Shown: positions 8,482-18,236, counted from the first letter of the stretch. The stretch is DNA of 64,000 nucleotides from Saccharospirillum sp. (GCA_022565595.1 JAIUML010000023.1:1-64000); one strand, 5' to 3'. Notes: generated by a model not told the origin, from the sequence alone. A program made the numbers and translations.

Positions 8482-9975
8482 ATGACAGCGGTACCCCCAG
8501 GCGTGATGGAACGACGTCTGCCCTTTGCCTTTGCCAAGCGACACGGCGTGGTCATCGACTACACCCATGCCGATGGTCCCAGACTGCTATGCCGACCCGA
8601 CGTCAATCTGTTTGCCGTGCAGGAAGCGCAGCGTTTGTTGCAGCGTGTTTTGCCTCAGGTGTCAGTCAACGAGCAGGAATTTACGGAGCAGTTGAATCGG
8701 GCCTATCAGTCAGACTCGGACGAAGCCATGCAAATGGTGGAAGGTCTGGGCGATACCATGGACCTCAGTTCACTGGCCGACTCGGTACCAGAAACCGAAG
8801 ACCTGATGGAGCAGGAAGACGATGCGCCCATCATTCGACTGATCAACGCCATTCTGACCGAGGCCGTGCGTGAAAACGCTTCGGACATACATATCGAAAC
8901 CTACGAGAAACAACTGTCTGTGCGTTTTCGGGTAGATGGTGTACTGCGCGAGGTCGTTCAACCCAAGCGCGCCCTGGCCCCTTTACTGGTTTCTCGCATC
9001 AAGGTCATGGCTCGGCTCGACATTGCCGAAAAACGGGTTCCCCAGGATGGGCGGATTGCATTGCGTGTGGCCGGCCGGGAGGTAGACCTGCGCGTTTCCA
9101 CCATGCCGTCCAACCATGGCGAACGGGTCGTCCTGCGCTTGCTCGACAAACAGGCCGGTCGTCTCGATGTAAAGCATCTCGGCTTGACCAAGCGCGACAT
9201 GAGCACCCTGTTGGACCTGATCCATAGGCCACACGGCATCATTCTGGTAACCGGCCCAACAGGTTCTGGTAAAACCACTACCCTCTATGCGGCGTTGCAA
9301 TCTCTGAACAGCCACAGCCGCAACATCATGACGGTCGAAGACCCGATTGAGTACTCCTTGCCGGGCGTCGGCCAGACTCAGGTCAACACCAAGGTGGACA
9401 TGAACTTTGCCCGCGGCTTGCGCGCCATACTGCGGCAGGATCCGGACATCGTCATGATCGGCGAGATACGCGATTTCGAAACGGCCGATATTGCCGTTCA
9501 GGCCAGTTTGACCGGCCACCTGGTGCTGTCGACCTTGCACACCAACAGCGCCGTTGGCGCTGTGACCCGACTCCAGGATATGGGTATCGAACCCTTCCTG
9601 CTGTCTTCATCTCTGATCGGCCTGATGTCGCAACGTCTGGTACGGACCCTCTGCCCGGATTGCAAAACCCCTTATCAGGCCGACAGAGCAGAATGTGAAC
9701 TGCTTTCTGTGCCGGTAGAAGAAGCGCCCACCCTTTACCGCGCCAATGGCTGCGGCAGTTGCAAGAATTCCGGTTATCGGGGGCGTCAGGGCTTGTATGA
9801 AATTGTGCCGGTAGACGAAGCACTGCGCCAACTGATACACGACAGAGCCGGCGACATTGAACTGGAGCACCATGCCCGAACATTGGCGCCCAGCATTCTG
9901 GATGATGGCAAGTTGAAAATTCTCGCTGGCTTGACCACTGTCGAAGAAGTATTACGCGTTTACCGGAGCTATTGA
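8482..9975 (+). CDS. gspE: Type II secretion system ATPase GspE
   Basis: A 497-residue cytoplasmic ATPase that powers pseudopilus assembly in the type II secretion system. Walker A GPTGSGKT lies at residues 258-265. The Asp box (DIHIETYEK) and Walker B (DIVMIGEIRD) follow, then the His box (GHLVLSTLHTNSA). A C-terminal zinc module (CPDC, then CGSC about 40 residues later) is typical of GspE and PilB-type proteins. AGGA precedes the start. It is the first gene of a tightly overlapping operon gspEFGHIJKLM. Confidence 0.95.
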   Translation: MTAVPPGVMERRLPFAFAKRHGVVIDYTHADGPRLLCRPDVNLFAVQEAQRLLQRVLPQVSVNEQEFTEQLNRAYQSDSDEAMQMVEGLGDTMDLSSLADSVPETEDLMEQEDDAPIIRLINAILTEAVRENASDIHIETYEKQLSVRFRVDGVLREVVQPKRALAPLLVSRIKVMARLDIAEKRVPQDGRIALRVAGREVDLRVSTMPSNHGERVVLRLLDKQAGRLDVKHLGLTKRDMSTLLDLIHRPHGIILVTGPTGSGKTTTLYAALQSLNSHSRNIMTVEDPIEYSLPGVGQTQVNTKVDMNFARGLRAILRQDPDIVMIGEIRDFETADIAVQASLTGHLVLSTLHTNSAVGAVTRLQDMGIEPFLLSSSLIGLMSQRLVRTLCPDCKTPYQADRAECELLSVPVEEAPTLYRANGCGSCKNSGYRGRQGLYEIVPVDEALRQLIHDRAGDIELEHHARTLAPSILDDGKLKILAGLTTVEEVLRVYRSY

Positions 9976-9977
9976 GC

Positions 9978-11189
9978 ATGGCAGCCTTTGAATATTCTGC
10001 CCTGGATGCCCGCGGCAAACGACACAAAGGGGTGCTCGAGGCAGACAGCAATCGGCAAGTTCGGCAGCAATTGCGCGACAAGGGCTGGTTTCCAGTCGAT
10101 GTAGAGCTGACGCAACAGAAACACAAGGTCAGCACCTCTTTTCTTGGTGGCCCCTCACTGTCGATTCCGGATCTGGCCTTGCTGACTCGCCAATTGGCAA
10201 CCCTGGTTGCCTCCGGAATGCCGCTTGAGGAATGTCTGAGAGCTGTGGCAGAGCAATCTGAAAAAGCCAGAACACGCAGCCTGATGTTGGGCGTTCGTGG
10301 TCGGGTTCTTGAAGGGTACAGCCTTGCCCGGGCACTGTCCGACTATCCGCGGGCCTTTCCTGCGCTTTATCGCGCTACTGTGGAGGCGGGTGAACATACA
10401 GGCCACCTCGATCGGGTAATGGTGCGTCTTGCCGATTACATGGAAGAACAACAGCGGACGCGCAAGCAGGTGCAGATGTCGGCCATATACCCGACTTTTC
10501 TGACACTGGTGGCCATTGGTATTGTCGTCTTTCTGCTCAACTCCGTCGTCCCCGATATCATTGGGGTCTTTTCTTCTACCGGCGAGGCCTTGCCCGGGCC
10601 CACGCGAGCCCTTTTGGCCGCCAGTGACTGGGTACAAGCCTACTGGTTGTGGTCAACGTTGGTGTTTATCGGCCTGATTATAGTGTTTGCGGCATGGAAC
10701 AAAGCGCCACAAAGGCGTCGACGGACACATCGGCTGCTGTTGCGGTTACCGCTGATCGGCCGGGTAAACCGTGGCTTGAACACAGCACGTTTTACCAGCA
10801 CGGTGGCCATTCTCTCTGGCAGTGGCGTGCCATTGGTCGAGGCGATGCGTATTTCGGCCGCCGTCGTTACCAATCTGGAGATTCAGGCAGGTGTGAAGCA
10901 GGCCGCGATACGCGTCTCCGAGGGTGGCACACTGCACAAGGCGTTGGCAGAGGTTGGTTACTTCCGCCCCATGATGCTGCACATGATCGCCAGTGGCGAG
11001 GCCAGCGGCGACCTGGATACGATGTTACAACGCACAGCCGATGCTGAAGAGCAGCAGGTCAAGGATCTGGTCTCAACGGTATTGGGCTTATTTGAACCCT
11101 TAATGATTCTGCTGATGGGCGGTATCGTATTGATCATCGTTATGGCGATCGTACTACCCATCATGGAAATGAACAGTTTTGCAGGCTAG
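9978..11189 (+). CDS. gspF: Type II secretion inner membrane platform protein GspF
   Basis: About 403 residues. The ATG at 9978 gives the family-typical start MAAFEYSALDARGK and has GGAG upstream. An in-frame TTG at 9972 overlaps the gspE stop. Two repeats of the T2SSF cytoplasmic helical domain are visible (LTRQLATLVASGMPLEECL and FTSTVAILSGSGVPLVEAM). Three membrane helices are visible (around residues 170, 225 and 380). GspF couples the ATPase to the pseudopilus. Confidence 0.95.
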   Translation: MAAFEYSALDARGKRHKGVLEADSNRQVRQQLRDKGWFPVDVELTQQKHKVSTSFLGGPSLSIPDLALLTRQLATLVASGMPLEECLRAVAEQSEKARTRSLMLGVRGRVLEGYSLARALSDYPRAFPALYRATVEAGEHTGHLDRVMVRLADYMEEQQRTRKQVQMSAIYPTFLTLVAIGIVVFLLNSVVPDIIGVFSSTGEALPGPTRALLAASDWVQAYWLWSTLVFIGLIIVFAAWNKAPQRRRRTHRLLLRLPLIGRVNRGLNTARFTSTVAILSGSGVPLVEAMRISAAVVTNLEIQAGVKQAAIRVSEGGTLHKALAEVGYFRPMMLHMIASGEASGDLDTMLQRTADAEEQQVKDLVSTVLGLFEPLMILLMGGIVLIIVMAIVLPIMEMNSFAG

Positions 11190-11198
11190 GAATCAACA

Positions 11199-11624
11199 AT
11201 GAAGACACAACGTGAACGCGGCTTTACCCTGATTGAACTGATGGTCGTGCTGGTTATCCTTGGGGTGCTCTTTGGTCTGGTAGTGCCAAACGTAACCGGC
11301 CGAGGCGATGAAGCGCGAGTAACTGCAGTACACACGGACATACGCAGTATCGAAAACGCATTGGAGCAATACCGGCTACACAATTCCCATTACCCTTCGA
11401 CCGATCAGGGTCTTCAGGCACTGGTGACGCGGCCATCCGGTAACCCGGAGCCACGCAACTGGCGTGGCCCCTACGTAAGGCAGGTGCCAACAGACCCCTG
11501 GGGCACAGCCTATGCCTATATTCGCGATTCCGATGGCAGTTTTGAAATCATATCCTACGGCGCTGACGGAACCCCCGGTGGCTCTGGCATCAACGAGGAT
11601 ATTTCGTCTCGTAATCTGGAATGA
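11199..11624 (+). CDS. gspG: Major pseudopilin GspG
   Basis: A 141-residue prepilin. The short positive leader ends in RG, followed by FTLIELMVVLVILGVL with Glu at +5; cleavage and methylation after Gly would be done by a GspO/PilD peptidase not encoded here. The C-terminal globular domain has the GspG-typical DQGLQALV, PWGTAYAY and YGADG segments (calcium-binding loop). TAGGAA precedes the start. It forms the main shaft of the pseudopilus. Confidence 0.95.
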   Translation: MKTQRERGFTLIELMVVLVILGVLFGLVVPNVTGRGDEARVTAVHTDIRSIENALEQYRLHNSHYPSTDQGLQALVTRPSGNPEPRNWRGPYVRQVPTDPWGTAYAYIRDSDGSFEIISYGADGTPGGSGINEDISSRNLE

Positions 11625-12172
11625 ACCAACGGCATAACTTTCAGACTGGCTTTTCCTTGATGGAATTGCTGGTCGTGCTCATCATCATTGGTGTTGCAGC
11701 AGGGGCGGTAAGACTGGCCATGACCGACGAAGCGCCCATGGCTGAAGTGGAACGTGATGCCGAACGATTGGCTTATCGCTTCGGCCAGATACAGGATCGA
11801 GTGTTGCTGTCGAATCGAGAGCGTGGCGTGCTGATTCTGAGGGATGAACTGGTTTTTCTGGACTGGCGCGAAGGCGACCCCATGGAGGGAGAGCCTGATA
11901 TCGTCTGGTCTGAGTCTGCCAGCACTCCGAACCGCTGGCGGGCCAGCGAGCAGACCGAACTGACACTCCAGCTTGATGGTCGTTGGCTCGAACTCCTGCC
12001 TGAACCTCCAGAGGACGAACGAGACTGGCAGCCTCACCTGATCATCATGCCCTCCGAGGACTATCAGCCTGCTTTCCGGCTCAGTTTGCGCCATCGAGAG
12101 TTGATGCGTGGCGAAGTCTGGGTGGAAGGGGATGGCTTTAACCGGCTGCAGGTGATTCGTGATACGCAATGA
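11621..12172 (+). CDS. gspH: Minor pseudopilin GspH
   Basis: A 183-residue prepilin-like protein with leader plus GFSLMELLVVLIIIGVAAG, the type IV pilin N-terminal helix with Glu at +5. The C-terminal part is variable, as usual for GspH. It overlaps gspG by 4 bp and gspI by 14 bp. It is assigned as GspH from its place between gspG and gspI and its length; it would sit in the pseudopilus tip or shaft. Confidence 0.88.
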   Translation: MNQRHNFQTGFSLMELLVVLIIIGVAAGAVRLAMTDEAPMAEVERDAERLAYRFGQIQDRVLLSNRERGVLILRDELVFLDWREGDPMEGEPDIVWSESASTPNRWRASEQTELTLQLDGRWLELLPEPPEDERDWQPHLIIMPSEDYQPAFRLSLRHRELMRGEVWVEGDGFNRLQVIRDTQ

Positions 12173-12533
12173 ATCCGGCTTTACACTGATCGAGGTCATG
12201 GTGGCCCTGGCCATCTTTGCGGTTATGGCAGGCGCTGTCGCCCTGGCGAATACGCAGAACCTGATGGCGGCACAAATGATCAAGGAGCAGACCGAAGCTC
12301 GCTGGGTGAACCAGAATGCCCTCGCCGAATTGCGCCTGGATGCGTTGCCTGCACCGGGCACTCGCCGCATCAACACGGAATTCAATGGTCAGAGCTGGCG
12401 TGTTGAAGTCGAAGTCAGCGCTGTCGATATGCCATTATTGGGCGCCTCATTACGCCATATCGAACTCAGAGCTTATAGTGACGCCAGTGAACAGGCTGCT
12501 GACGTGCTGGTCGCTGTTCTGGGGGCGCATTGA
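12159..12533 (+). CDS. gspI: Minor pseudopilin GspI
   Basis: A 124-residue minor pseudopilin starting at a GTG inside the end of gspH. The leader is followed by GFTLIEVMVALAIFAVMAGA, with Glu at +5, and the GspI-typical NALAELRLD segment. GspI nucleates the tip complex with GspJ and GspK. Confidence 0.9.
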   Translation: MIRNESGFTLIEVMVALAIFAVMAGAVALANTQNLMAAQMIKEQTEARWVNQNALAELRLDALPAPGTRRINTEFNGQSWRVEVEVSAVDMPLLGASLRHIELRAYSDASEQAADVLVAVLGAH

Positions 12534-13216
12534 TGAAGGGCTTTACTCTGATCGAGTTGCTTATTGCCCTGGCCGTCTCTGCAGTACTGGCAACAGGCAC
12601 TTTTTATCTGGTCCAGGCGTCGGTCGGTACCCGTGAAACCTTGATGGAGCAGAATGACTACTTCTCCAAACTGACGCGTGTGATGAGAACGGTCGAAAAC
12701 GATCTCCTGCAATGGGCGCCAAATCGCCCGGTGCGCGATGCCTTTGGCACCATGCATCCGGCCATGCAGATCGATTTTGAAGGGTTTCGACTGACTCGCA
12801 ATGGCTGGCAATTGAGCCGGTTTTCCGATCTTGAAAGATCCGATTTGCAACGGGTACAGTACCGCCTGGCGGAGCAGGGCAGTGATATCTGCCCTTACGG
12901 TGAACCCGGTGAAGAGGGTGGCTGCCTTATTCGCAGTTATTGGCTGCATCTCGATAACGACGGCCGCCTTGAATGGCGTCACCAGGTCATGATGCGGTCT
13001 GTCCGCGCCATCGGCTGGCGCTTTCTGGTCGAGCACAATGGCCAGCGTAACTATCGCGACCTCTGGCCACCAGACGATGTTTTCCCCGGAACAGAGCCAC
13101 CGGAGTTGCTGGCCATCGAGTTCCGTTTGCAAACTGTCGCGGGCGATACGTTGCATCGTTTGATCCCGGTATCCCGCTTGCCGGCTGAGTTGACCGGAGG
13201 CACCAATGGCAACTGA
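12533..13216 (+). CDS. gspJ: Minor pseudopilin GspJ
   Basis: 227 residues from the ATG at 12533, which overlaps the gspI stop as TGATG. The very short leader MKG is followed by FTLIELLIALAVSAVLATG. The YFSKLTRVMRTVENDLLQ helix and the RPVRDAFG segment fit GspJ. It partners with GspI and GspK in the tip. Confidence 0.92.
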   Translation: MKGFTLIELLIALAVSAVLATGTFYLVQASVGTRETLMEQNDYFSKLTRVMRTVENDLLQWAPNRPVRDAFGTMHPAMQIDFEGFRLTRNGWQLSRFSDLERSDLQRVQYRLAEQGSDICPYGEPGEEGGCLIRSYWLHLDNDGRLEWRHQVMMRSVRAIGWRFLVEHNGQRNYRDLWPPDDVFPGTEPPELLAIEFRLQTVAGDTLHRLIPVSRLPAELTGGTNGN

Positions 13217-14186
13217 GCGTGGCTTCGCCCTGATACAGGTTTTGCTGGTATTTGCCATTCTGGCTGTCGTGGTCACCCGATTGCAGTACGAACAACGCAT
13301 TCAGATCGAACGGGCTTATCAGTCACTGTTTCTGAGTCAATCTCAATCCTATATCGACAGTGCGGAAGCCATCGCTAGAGTCGGCCTTAAGTTGGACCTG
13401 GAACAGACTCAAAAAGACCATTTTTATCAGGAGTGGAATCAGCCGATCGGCCCCTTACCGCTGGAAGAAGGGATCATCAGCCTGGAAATGAACGATCTCC
13501 AGGGCCGCTTCAATCTGAACTGGTTGCACCCGGATTCGGGCTATCGTGAAGGGGCTCGTGATGGTTTCAAAAGATTGTTGATTGAACTGGGCGAAGACAG
13601 CGCCATTGCCGATGAGCTCTTTAACTGGTTTGATGAAGACAGTGGTGCGGAATTCAATTATGGCGATCTGATGCCCAGTTATACGCCTTCTTTTCACCCG
13701 ATGGCTGATGTCACCGAGTTGCGGCTGCTAAAATTGGTCGATCGTGAGGTGTACGCTAATCTGGTACCCTATATTTCGTCTCTTCCCGCTAGAAGCACCT
13801 TGAACATCAATACGGCGACACCTCAGGTTTTGATGACACTGGCCAGCTACGTTGGCCTTGAGGATGCTCAAGGTTTTGTCGATGCGCGAGGTGAGAACGG
13901 CTTCGACTCGGTTGACGATTTGACCAATCAACCCCTTTTTCAGGAAGCTGAAGAAGCGATGTTGATCGACAACCTGGGAATACGCTCCTATTGGTTTGAT
14001 CTCTTTACCGAGGTCAGCGTTGGTGAGCGCAGTTTAACACAGCAGAGCCGACTGTTCAGAGATGAACTGGAAGGTGTTCTAGTGACGCAACGCAGCCAGG
14101 CCACCAATACCTCCAACCGAGCGGCGGGAGATCCGATCAAGAGTGAAGGCAATGACAACACTGGCAGTTTACCCGTCGGGTTTTAA
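13206..14186 (+). CDS. gspK: Minor pseudopilin GspK
   Basis: A 326-residue, large minor pseudopilin. The leader is followed by GFALIQVLLVFAILAVVV; position +5 is Gln rather than Glu, as is normal for GspK, which caps the tip. The alpha-helical insertion with FNWFDEDSGAE and the INTATPQVLMTLASYVGLE (helix-hairpin-helix-like) segment are family-typical. It overlaps gspJ by 11 bp. Confidence 0.93.
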   Translation: MATERGFALIQVLLVFAILAVVVTRLQYEQRIQIERAYQSLFLSQSQSYIDSAEAIARVGLKLDLEQTQKDHFYQEWNQPIGPLPLEEGIISLEMNDLQGRFNLNWLHPDSGYREGARDGFKRLLIELGEDSAIADELFNWFDEDSGAEFNYGDLMPSYTPSFHPMADVTELRLLKLVDREVYANLVPYISSLPARSTLNINTATPQVLMTLASYVGLEDAQGFVDARGENGFDSVDDLTNQPLFQEAEEAMLIDNLGIRSYWFDLFTEVSVGERSLTQQSRLFRDELEGVLVTQRSQATNTSNRAAGDPIKSEGNDNTGSLPVGF

Positions 14187-14270
14187 CGGCAGGCCTTTTC
14201 GCCCAGCCATATTGGACCGGAATGACCAGTTACGGCGGTCCGAACAGGGCAAGATTATGAGGGAGTCAAG

Positions 14271-15539
14271 ATGATACCGGACATCAGTCTTTTCTGGCAG
14301 GGGCCTGAACAAGTCTCCTGGCTTTGGCAGGGTGAAGCCGAGACTCAGCATGGCGACTGGGACGCCCTGGTGGATGAAAAACAGCAACGAAATCAGAATG
14401 ACATCAGCGCTCGCGTCTATTTCCCGCACCACTGGTTTACCTCCCTGAGTGTGGCCGTGCCAGGTAATGCTCGGCGTGTCCCCGAGGGCGTTTTACGGTT
14501 TGCTGCCGAGGAGCAATTGGCTCAGGACATCGACAGCTTACACATGATCGCCCTTGCCCGAGCCGAAGGTGGCCAGGTACCGGTTCTGGTGCTCGACCGA
14601 GAACGCTTGAGCCTGGTACAGGCCACTCTGGCCGAAGCAAACATGCAGATGGTACAGGCATTTGATGCGGGCTGGTTTCAGGTACCTGCCGATGCCCGGG
14701 CGGACCTGATTGTCGACTGTGATGAACAGAGCTTGCTGTGCCGTTCAGGCTGGGTGTTGCACCAGGTTCACCCCAGTGGTTTCAGCCAGTGGTATGACTT
14801 CTGGCGCAGCAATCAGGCGGCCAAAGAGCAGGATCAGCCGCTGCAGGTGAAGCTGGTCAGTCGCGACGCCAATGGCACTGCCAGGCAGTTGAAAACCGTT
14901 CTGGAAACCCATGGAGAAGAGGTTGAATGGCAAGTCACTGCACACACTACCCTCAGTGACTGGAACAACCTCTGCCGCCAGACTCGGGCTGCGGGCAACC
15001 TGATGACCGGGCCTTTTTCCATTCGCAAGAGTCGCAGCAACCTCGGGCTCTGGCTGCCGGGTGCGGTAGCGGCCAGCCTGGCAGTGGTGATCTGGAGTGG
15101 GGTCACCTGGACTGAGACGCGCCGCATGGAACAACAGGCAGAAGCCACCTGGCGCGCCAGCGAACAGGTGTTCAGGCAAATATTTGGCCCCGAAAAGCGC
15201 ATTCAACGGCCTCTGATGGTACGCGAGGTGGATAACGCTCTGGTGGCACAAAATCAGAACCAGGATGGCCCACGCGCATCTGTATTGGAAGCCCTGACGG
15301 CGCTGAGCAATAGTCACGCAGAAGGTCTCTTGCTGGAAGACTTTCGTTACCAGTTGAATCGACAGGAAATGTTGTTCACCCTCAAACAGGCACCCGAGAA
15401 TGAAGGCGATGCTTTTGGTCGTTTCGAACAGACCAAGGTGCAACTGGAGTCGGTAGGCTATGAAGTCGAATACTCGGCTTCGGCTGAGCGAGACAGCGCT
15501 CGTGGGCGGTATCGAGCGGTGAAAGGAGGGGCCTCCTGA
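14271..15539 (+). CDS. gspL: Type II secretion inner membrane protein GspL
   Basis: A 422-residue protein with a cytoplasmic actin-like N-terminal domain (residues 1 to about 245) that docks GspE. A single membrane helix (LGLWLPGAVAASLAVVIWSG, about residue 265) and a ferredoxin-like periplasmic domain follow. Sequence conservation in GspL is low; the assignment rests on topology, length and position before gspM. GGGAG lies just upstream of the start. Its stop overlaps the gspM start (TGATG). Confidence 0.88.
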   Translation: MIPDISLFWQGPEQVSWLWQGEAETQHGDWDALVDEKQQRNQNDISARVYFPHHWFTSLSVAVPGNARRVPEGVLRFAAEEQLAQDIDSLHMIALARAEGGQVPVLVLDRERLSLVQATLAEANMQMVQAFDAGWFQVPADARADLIVDCDEQSLLCRSGWVLHQVHPSGFSQWYDFWRSNQAAKEQDQPLQVKLVSRDANGTARQLKTVLETHGEEVEWQVTAHTTLSDWNNLCRQTRAAGNLMTGPFSIRKSRSNLGLWLPGAVAASLAVVIWSGVTWTETRRMEQQAEATWRASEQVFRQIFGPEKRIQRPLMVREVDNALVAQNQNQDGPRASVLEALTALSNSHAEGLLLEDFRYQLNRQEMLFTLKQAPENEGDAFGRFEQTKVQLESVGYEVEYSASAERDSARGRYRAVKGGAS

Positions 15540-16006
15540 TGTTTCAATCCATTGCTGATCAATGGGCTCTATTGGGTGAGCGTGATCGCCGTGCGCTGTC
15601 GGTGTTGATACCCATCGTCATCCTGTTGCTGCTATGGTTTGGTCTGATAGCGCCACTCCAACAGCGCCACACTCTGGCTCAGAGTCAACTGAACGCAGCC
15701 CAGAACACCTTTCAGGAGGTTGTCGCCAAGGCGCCTCAACTGGTGGGTCAACCCAACACGGCGGTGGCAGGCAGCACCAACCTGAACACCGATCTGAGAC
15801 GCCACGCCAACCGTCTGGGTATTAGCATTGTCGGACTGGAGCCGGATGGCGACCTGCTTCGGGTTCGTATTGACGAAGCCCGATACAGCCAGTTGGTGCG
15901 CTGGTTGGCGGTGCTGGAGCAGGAAGGCATTCTTGCCGACCAGGTGACTCTGGAAGCACGCAATCGGCCCGGCCTGGTATCTGCTCGAGTGGCGTTCAGG
16001 CGTTAG
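15539..16006 (+). CDS. gspM: Type II secretion inner membrane protein GspM
   Basis: A 155-residue bitopic protein: a short cytoplasmic N terminus with the ERDRRALSVL motif typical of GspM, one membrane helix (IPIVILLLLWFGLIAPL) and a periplasmic domain. It pairs with GspL. It is the last gene of the operon; no gspN or gspO follows. Confidence 0.88.
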   Translation: MFQSIADQWALLGERDRRALSVLIPIVILLLLWFGLIAPLQQRHTLAQSQLNAAQNTFQEVVAKAPQLVGQPNTAVAGSTNLNTDLRRHANRLGISIVGLEPDGDLLRVRIDEARYSQLVRWLAVLEQEGILADQVTLEARNRPGLVSARVAFRR

Positions 16007-16141
16007 GCCAGCCAGGGTTTTACCTCAGGCTGGAACTTCGCCTAGGCTTCAGGGTCTGTTCTGTACAGTTCTCGCGTTCGGTGATCTGGCGTATAAGTCA
16101 CCGAATCTTCTTATAAAGTTCGGTTTGTTAAAAGGTTCGCT

Positions 16142-17524
16142 ATGACATCCTCCCATGATTTTGATTTATTGGTCATCGGCGCCGGCTCCGGCGGCGTTCG
16201 GGCATCACGCATGGCTGCGGCCAAGGGTGCCAAAGTGGCGGTCGTTGAATCCCGTTATCTGGGGGGGACCTGCGTCAATGTGGGCTGCGTGCCCAAAAAG
16301 TTGTTTGTCTATGCCTCGCAATACCCGCATTACTTCAAGGATTCTATCGGATACGGCTACACGGTAGATAATATGCCCCGCTTTGACTGGGAACGCCTGC
16401 GAGACAACAAGACCTCAGAGATCCAGCGCTTGAATGGTATCTATGAACGGATGCTTGAAGGTGCGGGCGTGACCATTCTTGAAGGAGAGGGTCGCTTTGT
16501 TGATGCCCATACAGTGGCCGTCGGTGATCAAACCTATAGTGCTGCCAACATCCTGATTGCCACTGGCAGTTGGCCCGTCATTCCAGAGATTCCAGGTGAT
16601 GAGCACATTGTTACCTCCAATGAGGTGTTCTATCTGCCCGACTTTCCCGAGGAGGTCATCGTCATCGGGGGTGGCTACATCGCTGTCGAGTTTGCCGGCA
16701 TTTTCAATGGTCTGGGGGCAAAAACCCATCTGGTTTACCGAGGCGAGCCCGTACTGCGGGGCTTTGACGACGACGTTCGTACCTTTATATCCGATCATCT
16801 GGACCAGGCTGGTATCCAGTTGCATTATCACAGCACGATTGAATCGGTCGAGAAGTTGAGTACCGGGCGTTACTGCGCCACGCTCAATGACGGCCGCACC
16901 CTGGAGGCAGACCTGTTGGTATGTGCGACAGGCCGCAAGCCACTGGTAGATGGGCTCGACCTGAGCAAGGCTGGTGTAGTGTTGGCACCAGAAGGGCACG
17001 TTTCGGTCAATGATCATTACCAGACCAATGTGCCGCATATATTTGCTCTGGGGGATGTTATCGGCCGAGTTCAGTTGACCCCCGTCGCACTGGCGGAAGG
17101 CATGTATGTCGCCGATTACCTCTTTGGAGACTCCCCCAAAGCAGTGGACTACCAAAGCATACCAACCGCCGTATTCTGCCAACCCAATTTTGCCACCGTC
17201 GGGCTCAGCGAAGCCGATGCGGCGAGTCTATACGATCGTGTTGAGGTCTATGTTGCCAACTTCAAAGCGATGCGCAATACGCTATCCGGCAACCCGGAAC
17301 GCACCTTGATGAAACTGGTAGTCGATGCCAACACTCAAGCTGTATTGGGCATTCATATGGTGGGCGAGGATGCCGGCGAAATCATCCAGGGCCTGGCTGT
17401 CGCGCTGACTGCCGGTGCCACCAAAGCCGATTTCGACCGAACCATCGGTATTCACCCGACCGCTGCCGAAGAATTCGTCACCATGCGCACCCCAAGTCGC
17501 ATCGTTGGCCGTGCTGTTGATTAA
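16142..17524 (+). CDS. gorA: Glutathione-disulfide reductase
   Basis: A 460-residue flavoprotein that reduces glutathione disulfide with NADPH in the cytoplasm. FAD motif GAGSGG is at residues 13-18. The redox disulfide C44/C49 lies in GGTCVNVGCVPKK. The NADPH fold VIGGGYIAVEFAG lies near residue 175, and the C-terminal catalytic GIHPTAAEE has His at about 438. Length and motifs are typical. It stands alone, 135 bp after gspM. Confidence 0.93.
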   Translation: MTSSHDFDLLVIGAGSGGVRASRMAAAKGAKVAVVESRYLGGTCVNVGCVPKKLFVYASQYPHYFKDSIGYGYTVDNMPRFDWERLRDNKTSEIQRLNGIYERMLEGAGVTILEGEGRFVDAHTVAVGDQTYSAANILIATGSWPVIPEIPGDEHIVTSNEVFYLPDFPEEVIVIGGGYIAVEFAGIFNGLGAKTHLVYRGEPVLRGFDDDVRTFISDHLDQAGIQLHYHSTIESVEKLSTGRYCATLNDGRTLEADLLVCATGRKPLVDGLDLSKAGVVLAPEGHVSVNDHYQTNVPHIFALGDVIGRVQLTPVALAEGMYVADYLFGDSPKAVDYQSIPTAVFCQPNFATVGLSEADAASLYDRVEVYVANFKAMRNTLSGNPERTLMKLVVDANTQAVLGIHMVGEDAGEIIQGLAVALTAGATKADFDRTIGIHPTAAEEFVTMRTPSRIVGRAVD

Positions 17525-17652
17525 TGGAGAGTCGATATCAACGATGCAGTCGGTGTTAACCGACCGGTTGGAGCGGGCAAAGGCGACAGTGTCAATTGCA
17601 ATTCGGCACGCCAGACAGCAGAATTTGAACAAATCTGAAATGGAACAGAACC

Positions 17653-18198
17653 ATGGCAAAATCATTGGCGGAGCAGCTGATGGGTGCAGGTCTGGTCGAC
17701 AAGAACAAGGCCAAGCAAGCGCAGCGTCAAAAACGCAAGACCACCAAGCAACAGCAAAAAGGGCAGGTCGCTGCGGACGATACCGAAGCACGACTGAGGC
17801 AGGAGCGGGAAGCCAAAGCCGAGCGTGATCGGGAATTGAATCGTCAGCGCACAGCGGCCGAGCAGGCAAAGGCCATCAAGGCTCAGGTCGAGCAAATGCT
17901 GCAGCAGCACCAGATTGCGAGCAAGGGCGACGTTCGCTACAGCTTTACCGACAAACGCCACAACAAGATCAAGCAGCTCTATGTCTCGGCGACTGTTCAG
18001 GATGAACTGGCGCGTGGCCTGGTGGCCATTTGTGCCGATCAGCAGGATCGCTACTGTATCGTGCCCAAAGCCATAGCCGACAAGATCGTTGAACGCTCAC
18101 CCGAGAGCCTGGTGTTTCTGGCGGAAAAAAGCCAGCAACCGACCGATGAAGACGACCCTTATGCGGATTATCAGATTCCAGACGACCTGATGTGGTAG
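17653..18198 (+). CDS. DUF2058 (YaiL-like) protein
   Basis: A 181-residue, very charged protein. The N-terminal MAKSLAEQLMGAGLVDKNKAK with a Lys/Gln-rich coiled-coil segment to about residue 85, and a C-terminal globular part, are characteristic of DUF2058 / YaiL. The family is described as nucleoprotein or polynucleotide-associated, but its exact role is not settled. No membrane segment is seen. A good terminator follows at 18206. Confidence 0.85.
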   Translation: MAKSLAEQLMGAGLVDKNKAKQAQRQKRKTTKQQQKGQVAADDTEARLRQEREAKAERDRELNRQRTAAEQAKAIKAQVEQMLQQHQIASKGDVRYSFTDKRHNKIKQLYVSATVQDELARGLVAICADQQDRYCIVPKAIADKIVERSPESLVFLAEKSQQPTDEDDPYADYQIPDDLMW

Positions 18199-18205
18199 TG
18201 ATCGA

Positions 18206-18228
18206 GGGCTGCTGATGCAGCCCTGTTT
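18206..18228 (+). terminator. Rho-independent terminator after the DUF2058 gene
   Basis: Stem GGGCTGC / GCAGCCC with loop TGAT, followed directly by TGTTT, 8 bp after the stop codon. Confidence 0.65.
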
Positions 18229-18236
18229 AAAACCGA

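Noticed and set aside
8370-8873. 167-codon frame after the hybrid kinase
   Set aside because: Overlaps gspE in another frame and has the Arg/Ser-rich composition of a shadow frame.
16008-16033. Hairpin CCAGCC...GGCTGG after gspM
   Set aside because: Only a 6-bp stem with a 14-nt loop and no T-run; too weak to call a terminator.
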